The position numbers and the translations under genes are program-made. A stretch of DNA of 32,494 nt from Modestobacter excelsi (GTDB lineage Bacteria; Actinomycetota; Actinomycetes; Mycobacteriales; Geodermatophilaceae): contig NZ_SJEX01000059.1 in NCBI RefSeq assembly GCF_005930495.1, positions 1-32,494 of the forward strand. The letters run 5' to 3'. The notes under the pieces are model-generated. The model made no database searches. It was not told the DNA's origin and was given only the letters and a program-made list of their open reading frames with translations. Positions 8,285-16,537 of this stretch are shown one piece after another. How positions within the stretch are numbered: the first letter of the stretch is position 1; each line of letters begins with the position of its first letter.

Positions 8285-8440
8285 TCAGCTCTGCCGCTCT
8301 TCTTCGGCTGCCTGGTCGAGGATCTTCGGGTCATCGTCGACCCCGCCGGCCGGGTCGGCGTTCCCGAGCGCCGTCTCCGCCGGGAGCTGCTCGACGTGCT
8401 GCTTGGCGCGGGCCTTCAGGTCGTCGTCCGGACTCGTCAT
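8285..8440 (-). CDS. Small hydrophilic 51-aa protein of unknown function
   Basis: A 51-residue ORF runs against the flow of allB and alc. It begins MTSPDDDLKARAKQHVEQ and ends in an acidic tail (DQAAEEERQS). AGGAGG lies 6 nt before the ATG at 8440, and third codon positions are almost all G or C, so it looks genuinely translated. It is rich in Asp, Glu, Ala and Gln, lacks Cys and membrane segments, and is probably mostly disordered. It ends 3 nt after the allB stop. I do not recognise a family with certainty; similar short hydrophilic proteins are common in actinobacteria. Confidence 0.7.
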   Translation of the reverse strand: MTSPDDDLKARAKQHVEQLPAETALGNADPAGGVDDDPKILDQAAEEERQS

Positions 8441-8529
8441 GCCGTTCCTCCTGCAGATCGATGGTCGGTCGAGCCTCCCCTACCCTCGCGAGGCGGGGGA
8501 ACCCTCCCCGTACGAGGACTTGGAGACGG

Positions 8530-9651
8530 ATGAGCGACTTCACCGAGCTGCCCGACCTCGCCCGGCGGGACCTGGGTGGGGCCGTCGTCGCGGCGAACGA
8601 CGAGTTCTTCGCCGCGCGGGAGAACCTGGTGCTGCCGCACCCCGCCGTCGCGCGCACCGAGTTCGGGCACAAGGGCAAGGAGTACGACGGCTGGGAGACC
8701 CGCCGCCGGCGCAGCCCGGGCCACGACTGGGCGATCGTGCGGCTCGGCGCCCCGGGGATAGTGGCCGGGGTCGTCGTCGACACCGCGTACTTCACCGGCA
8801 ACTTCCCGACGCAGGCCTCGGTCGAGGGCGCCGCCGTCGAGGGCCACCCGTCGGCCGACGAGCTGCAGAAGGCCGACTGGCAGCCCCTGCTGCCGCTGTC
8901 GTCGCTGGCCGGCGACACCGCCAACCAGTTCGCCGCCTCCTCCGACCGCCGGTACACCCACGTGCGGCTGTGCATCCACCCCGACGGTGGGGTGGCCCGG
9001 CTGCGGGTGCACGGCACCGTCGTCCCGGACCCGCGGCTGGTCGACGCCGGCCCGTTCGACCTGGCCGCGCTGGAGAACGGCGGCCGGGTGACCGGGGTGA
9101 GCGACGCCCACTACGGCAGCCCGCACCAGCTGGTCGGCCGGGGCCTCGCCCGCTCGATGGGCGAGGGCTGGGAGAACGCGCGCCGCCGGGGCCCGGGCAA
9201 CGACTGGGTCGACGTCGTCCTGGCCTGCGAGGGGGTGGTCGGCCTCGCCGAGCTGGACACCTCGTACTTCCTGGGCAACGCGCCGGGATCGGCGTCGCTG
9301 ACCGGTCGCACCGCCGACGGCACGGAGGTCGTGCTGCTGCCCCGCACCCGGATGCAGCCCGACACCCGGCACCGTTTCGTGCTCGACGGCGGGACCGGGG
9401 TGCGCAGCGTGCGGCTGGACGTGTTCCCCGACGGCGGGATGGCCCGGCTCCGGCTCTGGGGCCGGCCGACCGTGACCGGCCGGGCGGAGCTCGGGCGGCG
9501 CTGGTTCGACGCGCTGCCGGACGTCACCGCGCTGGAGGTCCTCGGGTCGGTCGGTGTCGACCCCAGCGAGGCCGGCCGGCTCGTCGGCCGCCGTCCGGTC
9601 GGCGGTGAGCTGCCCGCAGCGGTCGCCCGGCTGGTCCTCGGTCAGGGCTGA
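8530..9651 (+). CDS. alc: Allantoicase
   Basis: This 373-aa protein has the two tandem jelly-roll repeats of allantoicase, which hydrolyses allantoate to ureidoglycolate and urea. Each repeat carries the same signatures. Repeat 1 has GWETRRRRSPGHDWAIVRLG, then VVVDTAYFTGNFP and RLCIHPDGGVARLRVHG. Repeat 2 has GWENARRRGPGNDWVDVVLA, then AELDTSYFLGNAP and RLDVFPDGGMARLRLWG. The ATG at 8530 is preceded by GGAG at 8522-8525. About 40 residues extend past the second repeat. It lies downstream of allB on the same strand, separated only by the antisense small ORF. The urea it makes feeds the urease encoded upstream. Confidence 0.93.
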   Translation: MSDFTELPDLARRDLGGAVVAANDEFFAARENLVLPHPAVARTEFGHKGKEYDGWETRRRRSPGHDWAIVRLGAPGIVAGVVVDTAYFTGNFPTQASVEGAAVEGHPSADELQKADWQPLLPLSSLAGDTANQFAASSDRRYTHVRLCIHPDGGVARLRVHGTVVPDPRLVDAGPFDLAALENGGRVTGVSDAHYGSPHQLVGRGLARSMGEGWENARRRGPGNDWVDVVLACEGVVGLAELDTSYFLGNAPGSASLTGRTADGTEVVLLPRTRMQPDTRHRFVLDGGTGVRSVRLDVFPDGGMARLRLWGRPTVTGRAELGRRWFDALPDVTALEVLGSVGVDPSEAGRLVGRRPVGGELPAAVARLVLGQG

Positions 9652-9745
9652 GCGCAAGGCCACCCACCCGTTCGGGGCATCCAGCGGGGCGCCACTCGGG
9701 ACGATCACCTCCTCGACGCCCACCCGGCCCGAGAGCAGGCAGCAG

Positions 9746-11266
9746 ATGACCCAGCGGTCCACCGCACCACCGCGCGTCGCGGTGGCCGTCGCGTGCGGTG
9801 TGCTGCTCGGCTGCCTGCTGGCGGCCGTCCTGCTGCCGGCGACGCCCGCCTCGCACGTCTCGGACGTCGCGCAGCTCCTCGCCGCCGCCGCCGCGGCCGC
9901 GACGACCGCCCGGTACGCCCGGCGCACCGCTGCCGGGCGGGTCCGCGGCGCCTGGGTGCTGGTCTCGCTGGCGTGCGCCGCCTGGTCCGCCGGCGAGGCC
10001 TGGTGGAGCTGGGCTGCGGCCACCGACGACCTCGTCCCCTTCCCCTCGCCGGCCGACGTCGGCTTCCTCGGCTTCGCGGTGCTGGCCGCGGCGGGGCTGC
10101 TCCTGCACCCGGCCACCGGCGGGAGCTCGCAGTGGCAGCGGTTCCTCGACGGCCTGATGACCGCCGGCGCCGTGAGCCTGGTCAGCTGGCTGACCACGCT
10201 GGAGTCCGTCAGCCGGGCCAGCGGTGGCGCCGGACGCGCGGAGAGCCTGCTGCTGCTGGCCTACCCTGCCTCCGACGTGCTGCTGGTGGTGGTGACCGTC
10301 CTGCTGCTGACCCGGACCCGCGGGAACCGGACGGCGCTGCACCTGATGAGCCTCGGGGTCGTCTGCCTGGGCGTGGCCGACAGCGCCTTCGCGTACCTGC
10401 AGACGGCGGGCGACTACGACGGCGGCCTCGTGGACCTGGGCTGGGTCGGCGGGTTCCTGCTGATCGCCCTGGCCGGGCTGAGCCGCCGGTCCGCCGAGTC
10501 GCCGCCGGACCCGTGGACGGCCGGCGAGGTCGGTGCGCCCAGCCGGCTGGCGCAGGTGCTGCCCTACGTCCCGGTCGTCGTCGCGCTGTCGGTCGTCGTC
10601 GGCTTCACCATGCTCGGCCGCCCGCTGGCCCGCGGCGAGATGCTCGTCGCCTGCCTGGTGGTCGGCTGCGTCCTCGGCCGGCAGTTCCTCACCGTGCGGG
10701 ACAACGTCCGGCTCACCGGCGACCTGGCGTCCCGGGAGCGCCAGCTCCGGCACCAGGCCTTCCACGACCCGCTCACCGGCGTGGCCAACCGGTCGCTGTT
10801 CCAGGACCGGCTCGAGCACGCCCTCGCGCTGCACGCCCGCGACCGCCGGTCGCTGGCCGTCGTCTTCCTCGACCTGGACGACTTCAAGGCGGTCAACGAC
10901 TCCCTCGGGCACATGGCCGGCGACGAGCTGCTGATCCGGGTGGCCGAGCGGCTGACCGGCACCCTGCGCACCGGCGACACGATCGCCCGGCTGGGCGGCG
11001 ACGAGTTCGCCGTCCTGCTCGAGGACGGCGGGGACCCGCTCGGCTCGGCGCAGCGGATGGCCGATGCGCTCGGCCAGGCCTTCGCCCTCGCCGGCCAGGA
11101 GCTGACCGTGCACGCCAGCATCGGGGTCGCGGCCCTCGCCGCGGACGACCTGACCGTCACCGCCGACCAGCTGCTGGGCCGCTCGGACGCGGCGATGTAC
11201 GCCGCCAAGCGCGCCGGCAAGGGCCGCATCGCCGGCTTGCGGGAGCCGGTCCCCGCCTCGAGCTGA
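9746..11266 (+). CDS. Membrane-bound diguanylate cyclase (GGDEF)
   Basis: This 506-aa protein has an N-terminal region of about 310 residues with roughly ten hydrophobic segments, then a GGDEF domain (about 340-495). The domain starts FHDPLTGVANRSLFQDRLEHAL and contains FLDLDDFKAVNDSLGHMAGD and an intact active-site GGDEF at 417-421. The inhibitory I-site RTGD (408-411) lies exactly five residues before it, so product inhibition is likely. No EAL or HD-GYP domain follows. It should make cyclic di-GMP in response to an unknown signal. The ATG at 9746 is used because the first membrane helix follows soon after, though its ribosome binding site is weak. It converges on xdhA with a 9-bp gap. Confidence 0.9.
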   Translation: MTQRSTAPPRVAVAVACGVLLGCLLAAVLLPATPASHVSDVAQLLAAAAAAATTARYARRTAAGRVRGAWVLVSLACAAWSAGEAWWSWAAATDDLVPFPSPADVGFLGFAVLAAAGLLLHPATGGSSQWQRFLDGLMTAGAVSLVSWLTTLESVSRASGGAGRAESLLLLAYPASDVLLVVVTVLLLTRTRGNRTALHLMSLGVVCLGVADSAFAYLQTAGDYDGGLVDLGWVGGFLLIALAGLSRRSAESPPDPWTAGEVGAPSRLAQVLPYVPVVVALSVVVGFTMLGRPLARGEMLVACLVVGCVLGRQFLTVRDNVRLTGDLASRERQLRHQAFHDPLTGVANRSLFQDRLEHALALHARDRRSLAVVFLDLDDFKAVNDSLGHMAGDELLIRVAERLTGTLRTGDTIARLGGDEFAVLLEDGGDPLGSAQRMADALGQAFALAGQELTVHASIGVAALAADDLTVTADQLLGRSDAAMYAAKRAGKGRIAGLREPVPASS

Positions 11267-11275
11267 GGAGCCGGG

Positions 11276-13645
11276 TCAGGAGGTCCCGGTGAGGTGCTCC
11301 GGCCGCACCGGGACGCGGGCCAGCGGCAGGCCGGTCGCGGCCCGGATCGCGGCGAGCACGGCGGGTCCGGAGGAGATGTTCGGCGCCTCCCCGACCCCGC
11401 GCAGCCCGTAGGGGGCGTGCGGGTCGGCGTACTCGAGCACCTCGACGCGCATCGGCGGCATGTCCAGGATCGTGGGGATCAGGTAGTCGGTGAACGAGGG
11501 GTTCACGACCTTGCCGTCCCTGATCAGGATCTCCTCCATCACCGCCAGCCCCAGGCCCTGCGCCGTCCCGCCGTGGATCTGGCCGACGACCGCCTGCGGG
11601 TTGACGGCCTTGCCGACGTCCTGCGTGCAGGCCATCTCCACGACCTTGACCAGCCCGAGCTCGGTGTCGACGTCGACCACCGCCCGGTGCGCGGAGAAGG
11701 CGTACTGCACGTGCGCGAACCCCTGGCCGGTCTCCGGGTCGATCGCCTCGGTGGGGCGGTGCCGCCACTGGACGGTCTCCTCGACCGCCTCGCCGCCGAG
11801 CAGGTCGGCCAGCGGGACGGCGATCTCCTCGGCGTCGGACACCACCTGACCGCCGGCCAACCGCAGGTCCGGGACGGGGCGCCCGACCAGGCGCTCGGCG
11901 CGGGCCAGCAGCTGACCGCGCACCGCCTCGCAGGCCGCCTTGACCGCGCCGCCGGTGACGTAGGTCTGCCGGGACGCCGAGGTCGACCCGGCCGAGCCGA
12001 CGGTCGTGTCCTTGGGGTGCACGGTGACCTGCTCCACGCCCAGCTCGGTGCGGGCGATCTGCTGCTCGACGGTGACCAGCCCCTGGCCCACCTCGGCCGC
12101 CGCGGTGTGCACGGTGGCCGTCGGCTCCCCGCCCACGACCTCCAGCCGGACCCGGGCGGTCGAGTGGTCGTCGTAGCCCTCGGAGAACGCGACGTTCTTG
12201 TAGGCCACGGCGTAGCCGACGCCGCGCCGCACACCCTCTCCGTGGGTGGTGTTGGAGACCCCGCCCGGCATGTGCCGCAGGTCGACCTCACCGTCGGCCT
12301 CGGCCGGCAGCGGCATCGCCTCCAGCCGGCGGAGCAGCTCCGCGACCGGTGCCGGGCTGTCGATGACCTGGCCGGTGGGGGTGGCCGAGCCCTGCTCCAT
12401 CGCGTTGCGGCAGCGCAGCTCCACCGGGTCCATGCCCAGCTCGGCGGCGAGCGCGTCCATCTGCGACTCGTAGGCGAACGCGGTCTGCACCGACCCGAAG
12501 CCGCGCATCGCACCGCACGGCGGGTTGTTGGTGTACGCGCCGTAGCAGTCGACGTGCACGTTCGGGACGACGTAGGGGCCGATGCCCATCGTGCCGCCGT
12601 TGCCCACCACGGCCGGGGTGGAGGAGGCGTAGGCGCCGCCGTCGAACCAGATCGCGGCCTTCACGTAGACGAGCTGCCCGTCGCGGGTGGCGCCGTGCTC
12701 GTACCGCATGGTGGCCGGGTGCCGGTGCACGTGGCCGAAGAAGGACTCCTCGCGGTTGTAGGACATCTTCACCGGCCTGCCCGTGCGCAACGCCAGCAGG
12801 CAGGCGTGCACGTGCATCGAGAGGTCCTCCCGGCCGCCGAACGCACCGCCCACGCCGGCCAGGGTCAGCCGCACCTGCTCCGGCGGGAGCGCCAGGGCCG
12901 AGCAGATCTGCCGCTGGTCCACGTGCAGCCACTGGGTGGCGACGTAGAGCTCGACCCCGCCGTCGTCGGCGGGGACGGCGAGCCCGGACTCCGGACCCAG
13001 GAACGCCTGGTCCTGCATGCCGACCTCGTACTCGCCGACCACCACCACCTCGGCCGTGGGCTGCGGGTCGCCGGTGCGGACCTTGAGGTGCCGCACCAGG
13101 TTGCCCTCCGGGTGCAGGTGCGCGCTCTCCCGGCTCAGCTCGGTGACCTCGGCGTCGGACTCGTGCAGCGCGTCCGTGGTCGGGTGGCCCAGCGCCGTGC
13201 GGGCGTCGGTGACCGGTTCCCAGACCTCGTAGTCGACCCGGATGAGCGCGGCGGCCCGCCGCGCGGTGTCCGGGTGGTCGGCGGCGACCAGCGCGACAGG
13301 TTCGCCCTGGTACCGGACGACGTCCACGGCGAGCACCGGCTGGTCGGCCAGCTCCAGGCCGTAGACCTTCTCCCCGGGCACGTCCTCCGAGGTGAGCACC
13401 GCGTGCACCCCAGGCAGCTGCGCCGCCGCGCTGGTGTCGATCGCGACGACGCGGGCATAGGGGTGCGGGCTCCGCAGCGTCACCCCCCAGAGCATGTCCT
13501 CCATCCACAGGTCGCTGCCGTAGGCGAACTCGCCGCGGACCTTGAGCACGCCGTCGGGCCGCTGGGCGCTGTCGCCCACCCCGCCGCTGCCCGGACCGGT
13601 CAGGTGCGCCGGCGCGCCGGTGGGGGTGCGGGTCGGGGTGCTCAT
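11276..13645 (-). CDS. xdhA: Xanthine dehydrogenase, molybdopterin-binding subunit
   Basis: This 789-aa subunit binds the molybdenum cofactor and oxidises hypoxanthine/xanthine to urate. Family blocks in order: VRGEFAYGSDLWMEDMLWGVTLRSPHPYA near the N-terminus, GVGGAFGGREDLSMHVHACLLA and the NNPPCGAMRGFGSVQ loop in the middle. Near the C-terminus are ACTQDVGKAVNPQAVVGQIHGG and GLRGVGEAPNISSGP; the latter holds the catalytic glutamate. This arrangement matches the PucD-like subunit of three-subunit bacterial enzymes. The ATG at 13645 overlaps the iron-sulfur subunit stop by 4 nt. Related aldehyde or CO dehydrogenases share the fold; the purine-degradation neighbours favour xanthine. The symbol follows E. 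coli usage (XdhA = Mo subunit). Confidence 0.9.
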   Translation of the reverse strand: MSTPTRTPTGAPAHLTGPGSGGVGDSAQRPDGVLKVRGEFAYGSDLWMEDMLWGVTLRSPHPYARVVAIDTSAAAQLPGVHAVLTSEDVPGEKVYGLELADQPVLAVDVVRYQGEPVALVAADHPDTARRAAALIRVDYEVWEPVTDARTALGHPTTDALHESDAEVTELSRESAHLHPEGNLVRHLKVRTGDPQPTAEVVVVGEYEVGMQDQAFLGPESGLAVPADDGGVELYVATQWLHVDQRQICSALALPPEQVRLTLAGVGGAFGGREDLSMHVHACLLALRTGRPVKMSYNREESFFGHVHRHPATMRYEHGATRDGQLVYVKAAIWFDGGAYASSTPAVVGNGGTMGIGPYVVPNVHVDCYGAYTNNPPCGAMRGFGSVQTAFAYESQMDALAAELGMDPVELRCRNAMEQGSATPTGQVIDSPAPVAELLRRLEAMPLPAEADGEVDLRHMPGGVSNTTHGEGVRRGVGYAVAYKNVAFSEGYDDHSTARVRLEVVGGEPTATVHTAAAEVGQGLVTVEQQIARTELGVEQVTVHPKDTTVGSAGSTSASRQTYVTGGAVKAACEAVRGQLLARAERLVGRPVPDLRLAGGQVVSDAEEIAVPLADLLGGEAVEETVQWRHRPTEAIDPETGQGFAHVQYAFSAHRAVVDVDTELGLVKVVEMACTQDVGKAVNPQAVVGQIHGGTAQGLGLAVMEEILIRDGKVVNPSFTDYLIPTILDMPPMRVEVLEYADPHAPYGLRGVGEAPNISSGPAVLAAIRAATGLPLARVPVRPEHLTGTS

Positions 13646-14115
13646 CGGTCGCCTCCCATCCGGTCCGCCGCCAGCCGGACGGCGTCCAGGATCTTCTCGT
13701 AGCCGGTGCACCGGCAGAGGTTGCCGGCCAGCGCCTCCCGCGTCTCGGCGTCGCTGGGCCGGCCGGTGCGGGTGATCAGGTCGTGGGTGGCCACCAGCAG
13801 ACCCGGGGTGCAGAAGCCGCACTGCACGGCGCCGGCGTCGACGAAGGCCTGCTGCACCGGGTGCAGGGCGTCGGCGTCGGCCAGCCCCTCGACCGTGCCG
13901 ACCTGCCGGCCCTCGGCCTGCCCGGCGGCGACCAGGCAGGCGCAGACCGGCAGGCCGTCGAGGTAGACGGTGCAGGAGCCGCACTCGCCCTGCTCGCAAG
14001 CGTTCTTCGAGCCGGGCAGGCCCATCCGCTCGCGGAGCACGTAGAGCAAGCTCTCGCCCTCCCAGACGTCGTCCACCTCCTGCTCGGTGCCGTTGACGGT
14101 GCAGGTCAGACGCAC
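13642..14115 (-). CDS. xdhC: Xanthine dehydrogenase, [2Fe-2S] subunit
   Basis: This 157-aa protein carries both iron-sulfur clusters that pass electrons from molybdenum to FAD. The plant-ferredoxin-type cluster uses Cys40, Cys45, Cys48 and Cys60 (CEQGECGSC...CAC). The helical-domain cluster uses Cys99, Cys102, Cys134 and Cys136 (QCGFCTPG, NLCRCTGYEKI). Its length is typical for the separate subunit. The start is GTG at 14115, one base after the FAD-subunit stop, with AAGGGGG about 7 nt upstream. An ATG five bases earlier is in a frame that stops at once. Its stop overlaps the start of the molybdopterin subunit. Confidence 0.94.
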   Translation of the reverse strand: MRLTCTVNGTEQEVDDVWEGESLLYVLRERMGLPGSKNACEQGECGSCTVYLDGLPVCACLVAAGQAEGRQVGTVEGLADADALHPVQQAFVDAGAVQCGFCTPGLLVATHDLITRTGRPSDAETREALAGNLCRCTGYEKILDAVRLAADRMGGDR

Positions 14116-14116
14116 G

Positions 14117-14989
14117 TCATGCCCCCTTCGCGTCGTTGCGGTAGTCGGTCCAGGCCCAGGTCAGCGCGCGCCGCGCCATGACCGACAGGGCGTGCCGGCG
14201 GTAGGCGGCGGTGCCGCGGACGTCGTCGATGGGCGACGACGCCGCCGCGACCAGCTCGCCGAACCGGCGGGCGACCTCGGTGGGGAGCTCGGCGCGGGAC
14301 TCCCAGAGGGCGTCGAGCTCGCCGGCCAGGAACTCCTCGGCGGCGGGTGCGCGGCGCGGGGTGGGCGCCGCAGAACCGATGGCGGCGCCGACCGTGCGAC
14401 GGTCCGGGTGCAGGGCCAGGCCGAACGCCGCGACGGCGATGACCATCGCGTTGCGGGTGCCGATCTTGCTGTACTGCTGCGGGCCGCTCGGCGGGGTGAC
14501 GTGGACCGCGGCGATGAGCTCGTCGGCGTCCATCGCGGTGCGCTTCACCCCGGTGTAGAAGTCGGTGACCGGGATCCGCCGGCTGCCGCGGACCGAGGCC
14601 ACCTCCACCACCGCGTCGGCGGCGAGCAGTGCGGGGTGCGCGTCCCCGGCCGGGGAGGCGGTGGCCAGGTTGCCGCCGACCGTGCCGCGGTTGCGGATCT
14701 GCGGGGAGCCGATCGTCCGCGCCGCCATGGCCAGGCCCGGCAGCCGGTCGCCGAGCTCGGTGATGACCCGGGCGTAGCTGACGCCGGCGCCCAGCCGGAC
14801 GGCGCCCGCCCCGGTGGTCCACTCCCGCAGGTCGTCCACCCGGGTCAGGTCCAGCAGCAGCGCGGGCCGCAGGTGGCCGAAGTTGATGCCGACCATGACG
14901 TCGGTGCCCCCGGCGATCGGGACGGCGTCCGGGTGGGCGGCCTTCGCCTCCAGTGCCTCGGCCCAGGTCGCGGGCTGCAGGAACTCCAT
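14117..14989 (-). CDS. xdhB: Xanthine dehydrogenase, FAD-binding subunit
   Basis: This 290-aa FAD subunit passes electrons to NAD+. It has PIAGGTDVMVGINFGHLRPALLLDL near residues 24-48 and the second FAD-binding signature TIGSPQIRNRGTVGGNLATASPAGD. It also has the CO-dehydrogenase flavoprotein C-terminal domain (about 180-285). The ATG at 14989 begins MEFLQPATWAEALEAK; GGAGG lies 11 nt upstream, a little far. It is the first gene of the three-gene minus-strand operon and diverges from the deaminase gene across a 108-bp intergenic region. Confidence 0.92.
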   Translation of the reverse strand: MEFLQPATWAEALEAKAAHPDAVPIAGGTDVMVGINFGHLRPALLLDLTRVDDLREWTTGAGAVRLGAGVSYARVITELGDRLPGLAMAARTIGSPQIRNRGTVGGNLATASPAGDAHPALLAADAVVEVASVRGSRRIPVTDFYTGVKRTAMDADELIAAVHVTPPSGPQQYSKIGTRNAMVIAVAAFGLALHPDRRTVGAAIGSAAPTPRRAPAAEEFLAGELDALWESRAELPTEVARRFGELVAAASSPIDDVRGTAAYRRHALSVMARRALTWAWTDYRNDAKGA

Positions 14990-15054
14990 CGTCGGTCTCG
15001 CCTCCGGTGCAGGGGACGGCCACGGTAACGCTCCGGTGTTCCGGTGCGATGACC

Positions 15055-15074
15055 TGTCGGTGCGCGCGCCGACA
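15055..15074. promoter_or_regulatory. Inverted repeat between xdh operon and deaminase
   Basis: TGTCGG (15055-15060) and CCGACA (15069-15074) form a 6-8-6 inverted repeat in the 108-bp divergent intergenic region, 24 bp before the deaminase GTG. It is well placed to control one or both purine genes. The arms are short, so chance occurrence in GC-rich DNA is possible. No regulator gene is adjacent. Confidence 0.3.
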
Positions 15075-15097
15075 CATCCCGTGGGCAGGATGCGCCC

Positions 15098-16468
15098 GTG
15101 CAGACCGCTGACCTCCTCGTGCACGACGCCGAGCTGATCGCCACCGTCGACGACGCCCGCCGGGAGATGGCCGGGGGGTGGGTCGCCGTCACCGACGGCG
15201 TGGTGACCGCCGTGGGCGGCCCGGGCGACCCGGTGCCCGAGGCCGTGCGGCGGGTCGACGCGCGCGGCTGCCTGGTCACGCCCGGGCTGGTGAACACCCA
15301 CCACCACCTGTACCAGAACCTCACCCGCGCCTACGCCCCCGCGCTGACCGGCGGGCTGTTCGACTGGCTGGTGACCCTCTACCCGCTGTGGGCGCGGCTG
15401 GACGAGGAGGCCGCGTACACCAGCGCCTACGTCGGCCTCGCCGAGCTGGTGCTGTCGGGGTGCACCACGTCGACCGACCACTCCTACGTGCACCCGCGCG
15501 GCGCCGGCGACCTGATCGGCGCGGAGGTGGCGGCGGCCCGGGAGCTCGGCGTGCGGTTCCACCCCACCCGCGGGTCGATGTCGCTGTCGGTCAAGGACGG
15601 CGGGCTGCCGCCGGACTCCGTCGTCCAGGACGACGACACGATCCTGGCCGACTCGCAGCGTCTGGTGGACGCCCACCACGACCGGACGCCGACGTCGATG
15701 ACCCGGATCGCGCTGGCGCCGTGCTCGCCGTTCAGCGTCTCGACCTCGCTGATGACCCGCACCGCCGAGCTGGCCGAGACCCTCGACGTCCGGCTGCACA
15801 CCCACCTCGCCGAGACCCAGGACGAGGACGCGTTCTGCCTGGAGACCTTCGGTCGGCGCCCGGTGGACCACCTGGCCGACGTCGGCTGGATGACCGACCG
15901 GACCTGGCTGGCGCACGTGGTGTGGCCCTCGGCGGCCGAGGTGGAGCGGCTGGGCGCCGCGCGGGTCGGGGCGGCGCACTGCCCGTCGTCGAACATGATC
16001 CTGGGCAGCGGGCTGGCCCCGGTCGCCGAGCTCCGGGCCGCCGGTGCCCCGGTCGGACTGGGCGTGGACGGCTCGGCCTCGGCGGACTCCGCGTCGCTGT
16101 GGCTGGAGGCACGCACCGCGATGCTGCAGGGCAAGCTCCGGCACGGCGCCGCGGCGATGTCCGCGCGGGACGCCCTGGAGATCGCCACCCGCGGCGGGGC
16201 GGCGTGCCTGGGTCGCCGCGGGGAGATCGGGCAGCTGTCGGTGGGGGCGTGCGGCGACCTGGCGGTGTGGTCGCTCGAGGGCGTGCGGTTCGCCGGGGCG
16301 CTCAGCGACCCGGTGGAGGCCTGGCTGCGCTGCGGGCCGGTGTCCGCCCGGGAGACCGTCGTCGCCGGCCGGCTCGTGGTCGCCGACGGCGCGGTCACGC
16401 ACCCCGGGCTGGACGAGCAGCTCGCCGTCCACCGCCGGGTGTCCCAGCGGATGCAGGCCGCCTTCTGA
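15098..16468 (+). CDS. 8-oxoguanine/guanine deaminase-type amidohydrolase
   Basis: This 456-aa protein belongs to the amidohydrolase superfamily branch with 8-oxoguanine deaminase and hydroxydechloroatrazine ethylaminohydrolase (COG0402). Metal-site residues visible are His68/His70 (NTHHHLYQN), His236 (LHTHLAET), His273 (LAHVVW) and Asp324 (GVDGSASAD). CPSSNMILGSGLAPV and the GVDGSASADSASLWLEARTA region are close to characterised 8-oxoguanine deaminases. It probably deaminates guanine-type bases to xanthine or urate, feeding the purine pathway here. The exact substrate cannot be read from sequence. The GTG at 15098 is the start, with a GGCAGGA-like site upstream. It diverges from the xdh operon, probably co-regulated. 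Confidence 0.85.
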   Translation: MQTADLLVHDAELIATVDDARREMAGGWVAVTDGVVTAVGGPGDPVPEAVRRVDARGCLVTPGLVNTHHHLYQNLTRAYAPALTGGLFDWLVTLYPLWARLDEEAAYTSAYVGLAELVLSGCTTSTDHSYVHPRGAGDLIGAEVAAARELGVRFHPTRGSMSLSVKDGGLPPDSVVQDDDTILADSQRLVDAHHDRTPTSMTRIALAPCSPFSVSTSLMTRTAELAETLDVRLHTHLAETQDEDAFCLETFGRRPVDHLADVGWMTDRTWLAHVVWPSAAEVERLGAARVGAAHCPSSNMILGSGLAPVAELRAAGAPVGLGVDGSASADSASLWLEARTAMLQGKLRHGAAAMSARDALEIATRGGAACLGRRGEIGQLSVGACGDLAVWSLEGVRFAGALSDPVEAWLRCGPVSARETVVAGRLVVADGAVTHPGLDEQLAVHRRVSQRMQAAF

Positions 16469-16479
16469 CGCCCTCCGGC

Positions 16480-16533
16480 GGCCCCGTCCAGAGGCTCGCC
16501 CCGAGCTTGCGAGGGGTGAGGGGGACGGGGTCC
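16480..16533. terminator. Bipartite stem-loop terminator
   Basis: The outer stem pairs 16480-16489 (GGCCCCGTCC) with 16523-16532 (one G-U). The inner stem pairs CTCGCCCC (16495-16502) with GGGGTGAG (16513-16520). TCCTTTCTC follows. It lies between the convergent deaminase and anti-sigma genes and probably terminates both. Confidence 0.75.
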
Positions 16534-16537
16534 TTTC

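Noticed and set aside
11294-13702. 802-codon plus-strand open frame over xdhA
   Set aside because: The minus-strand xanthine dehydrogenase subunit explains the region. The plus-strand product is rich in His, Arg, Val, Gly and Asp without any recognisable motif.
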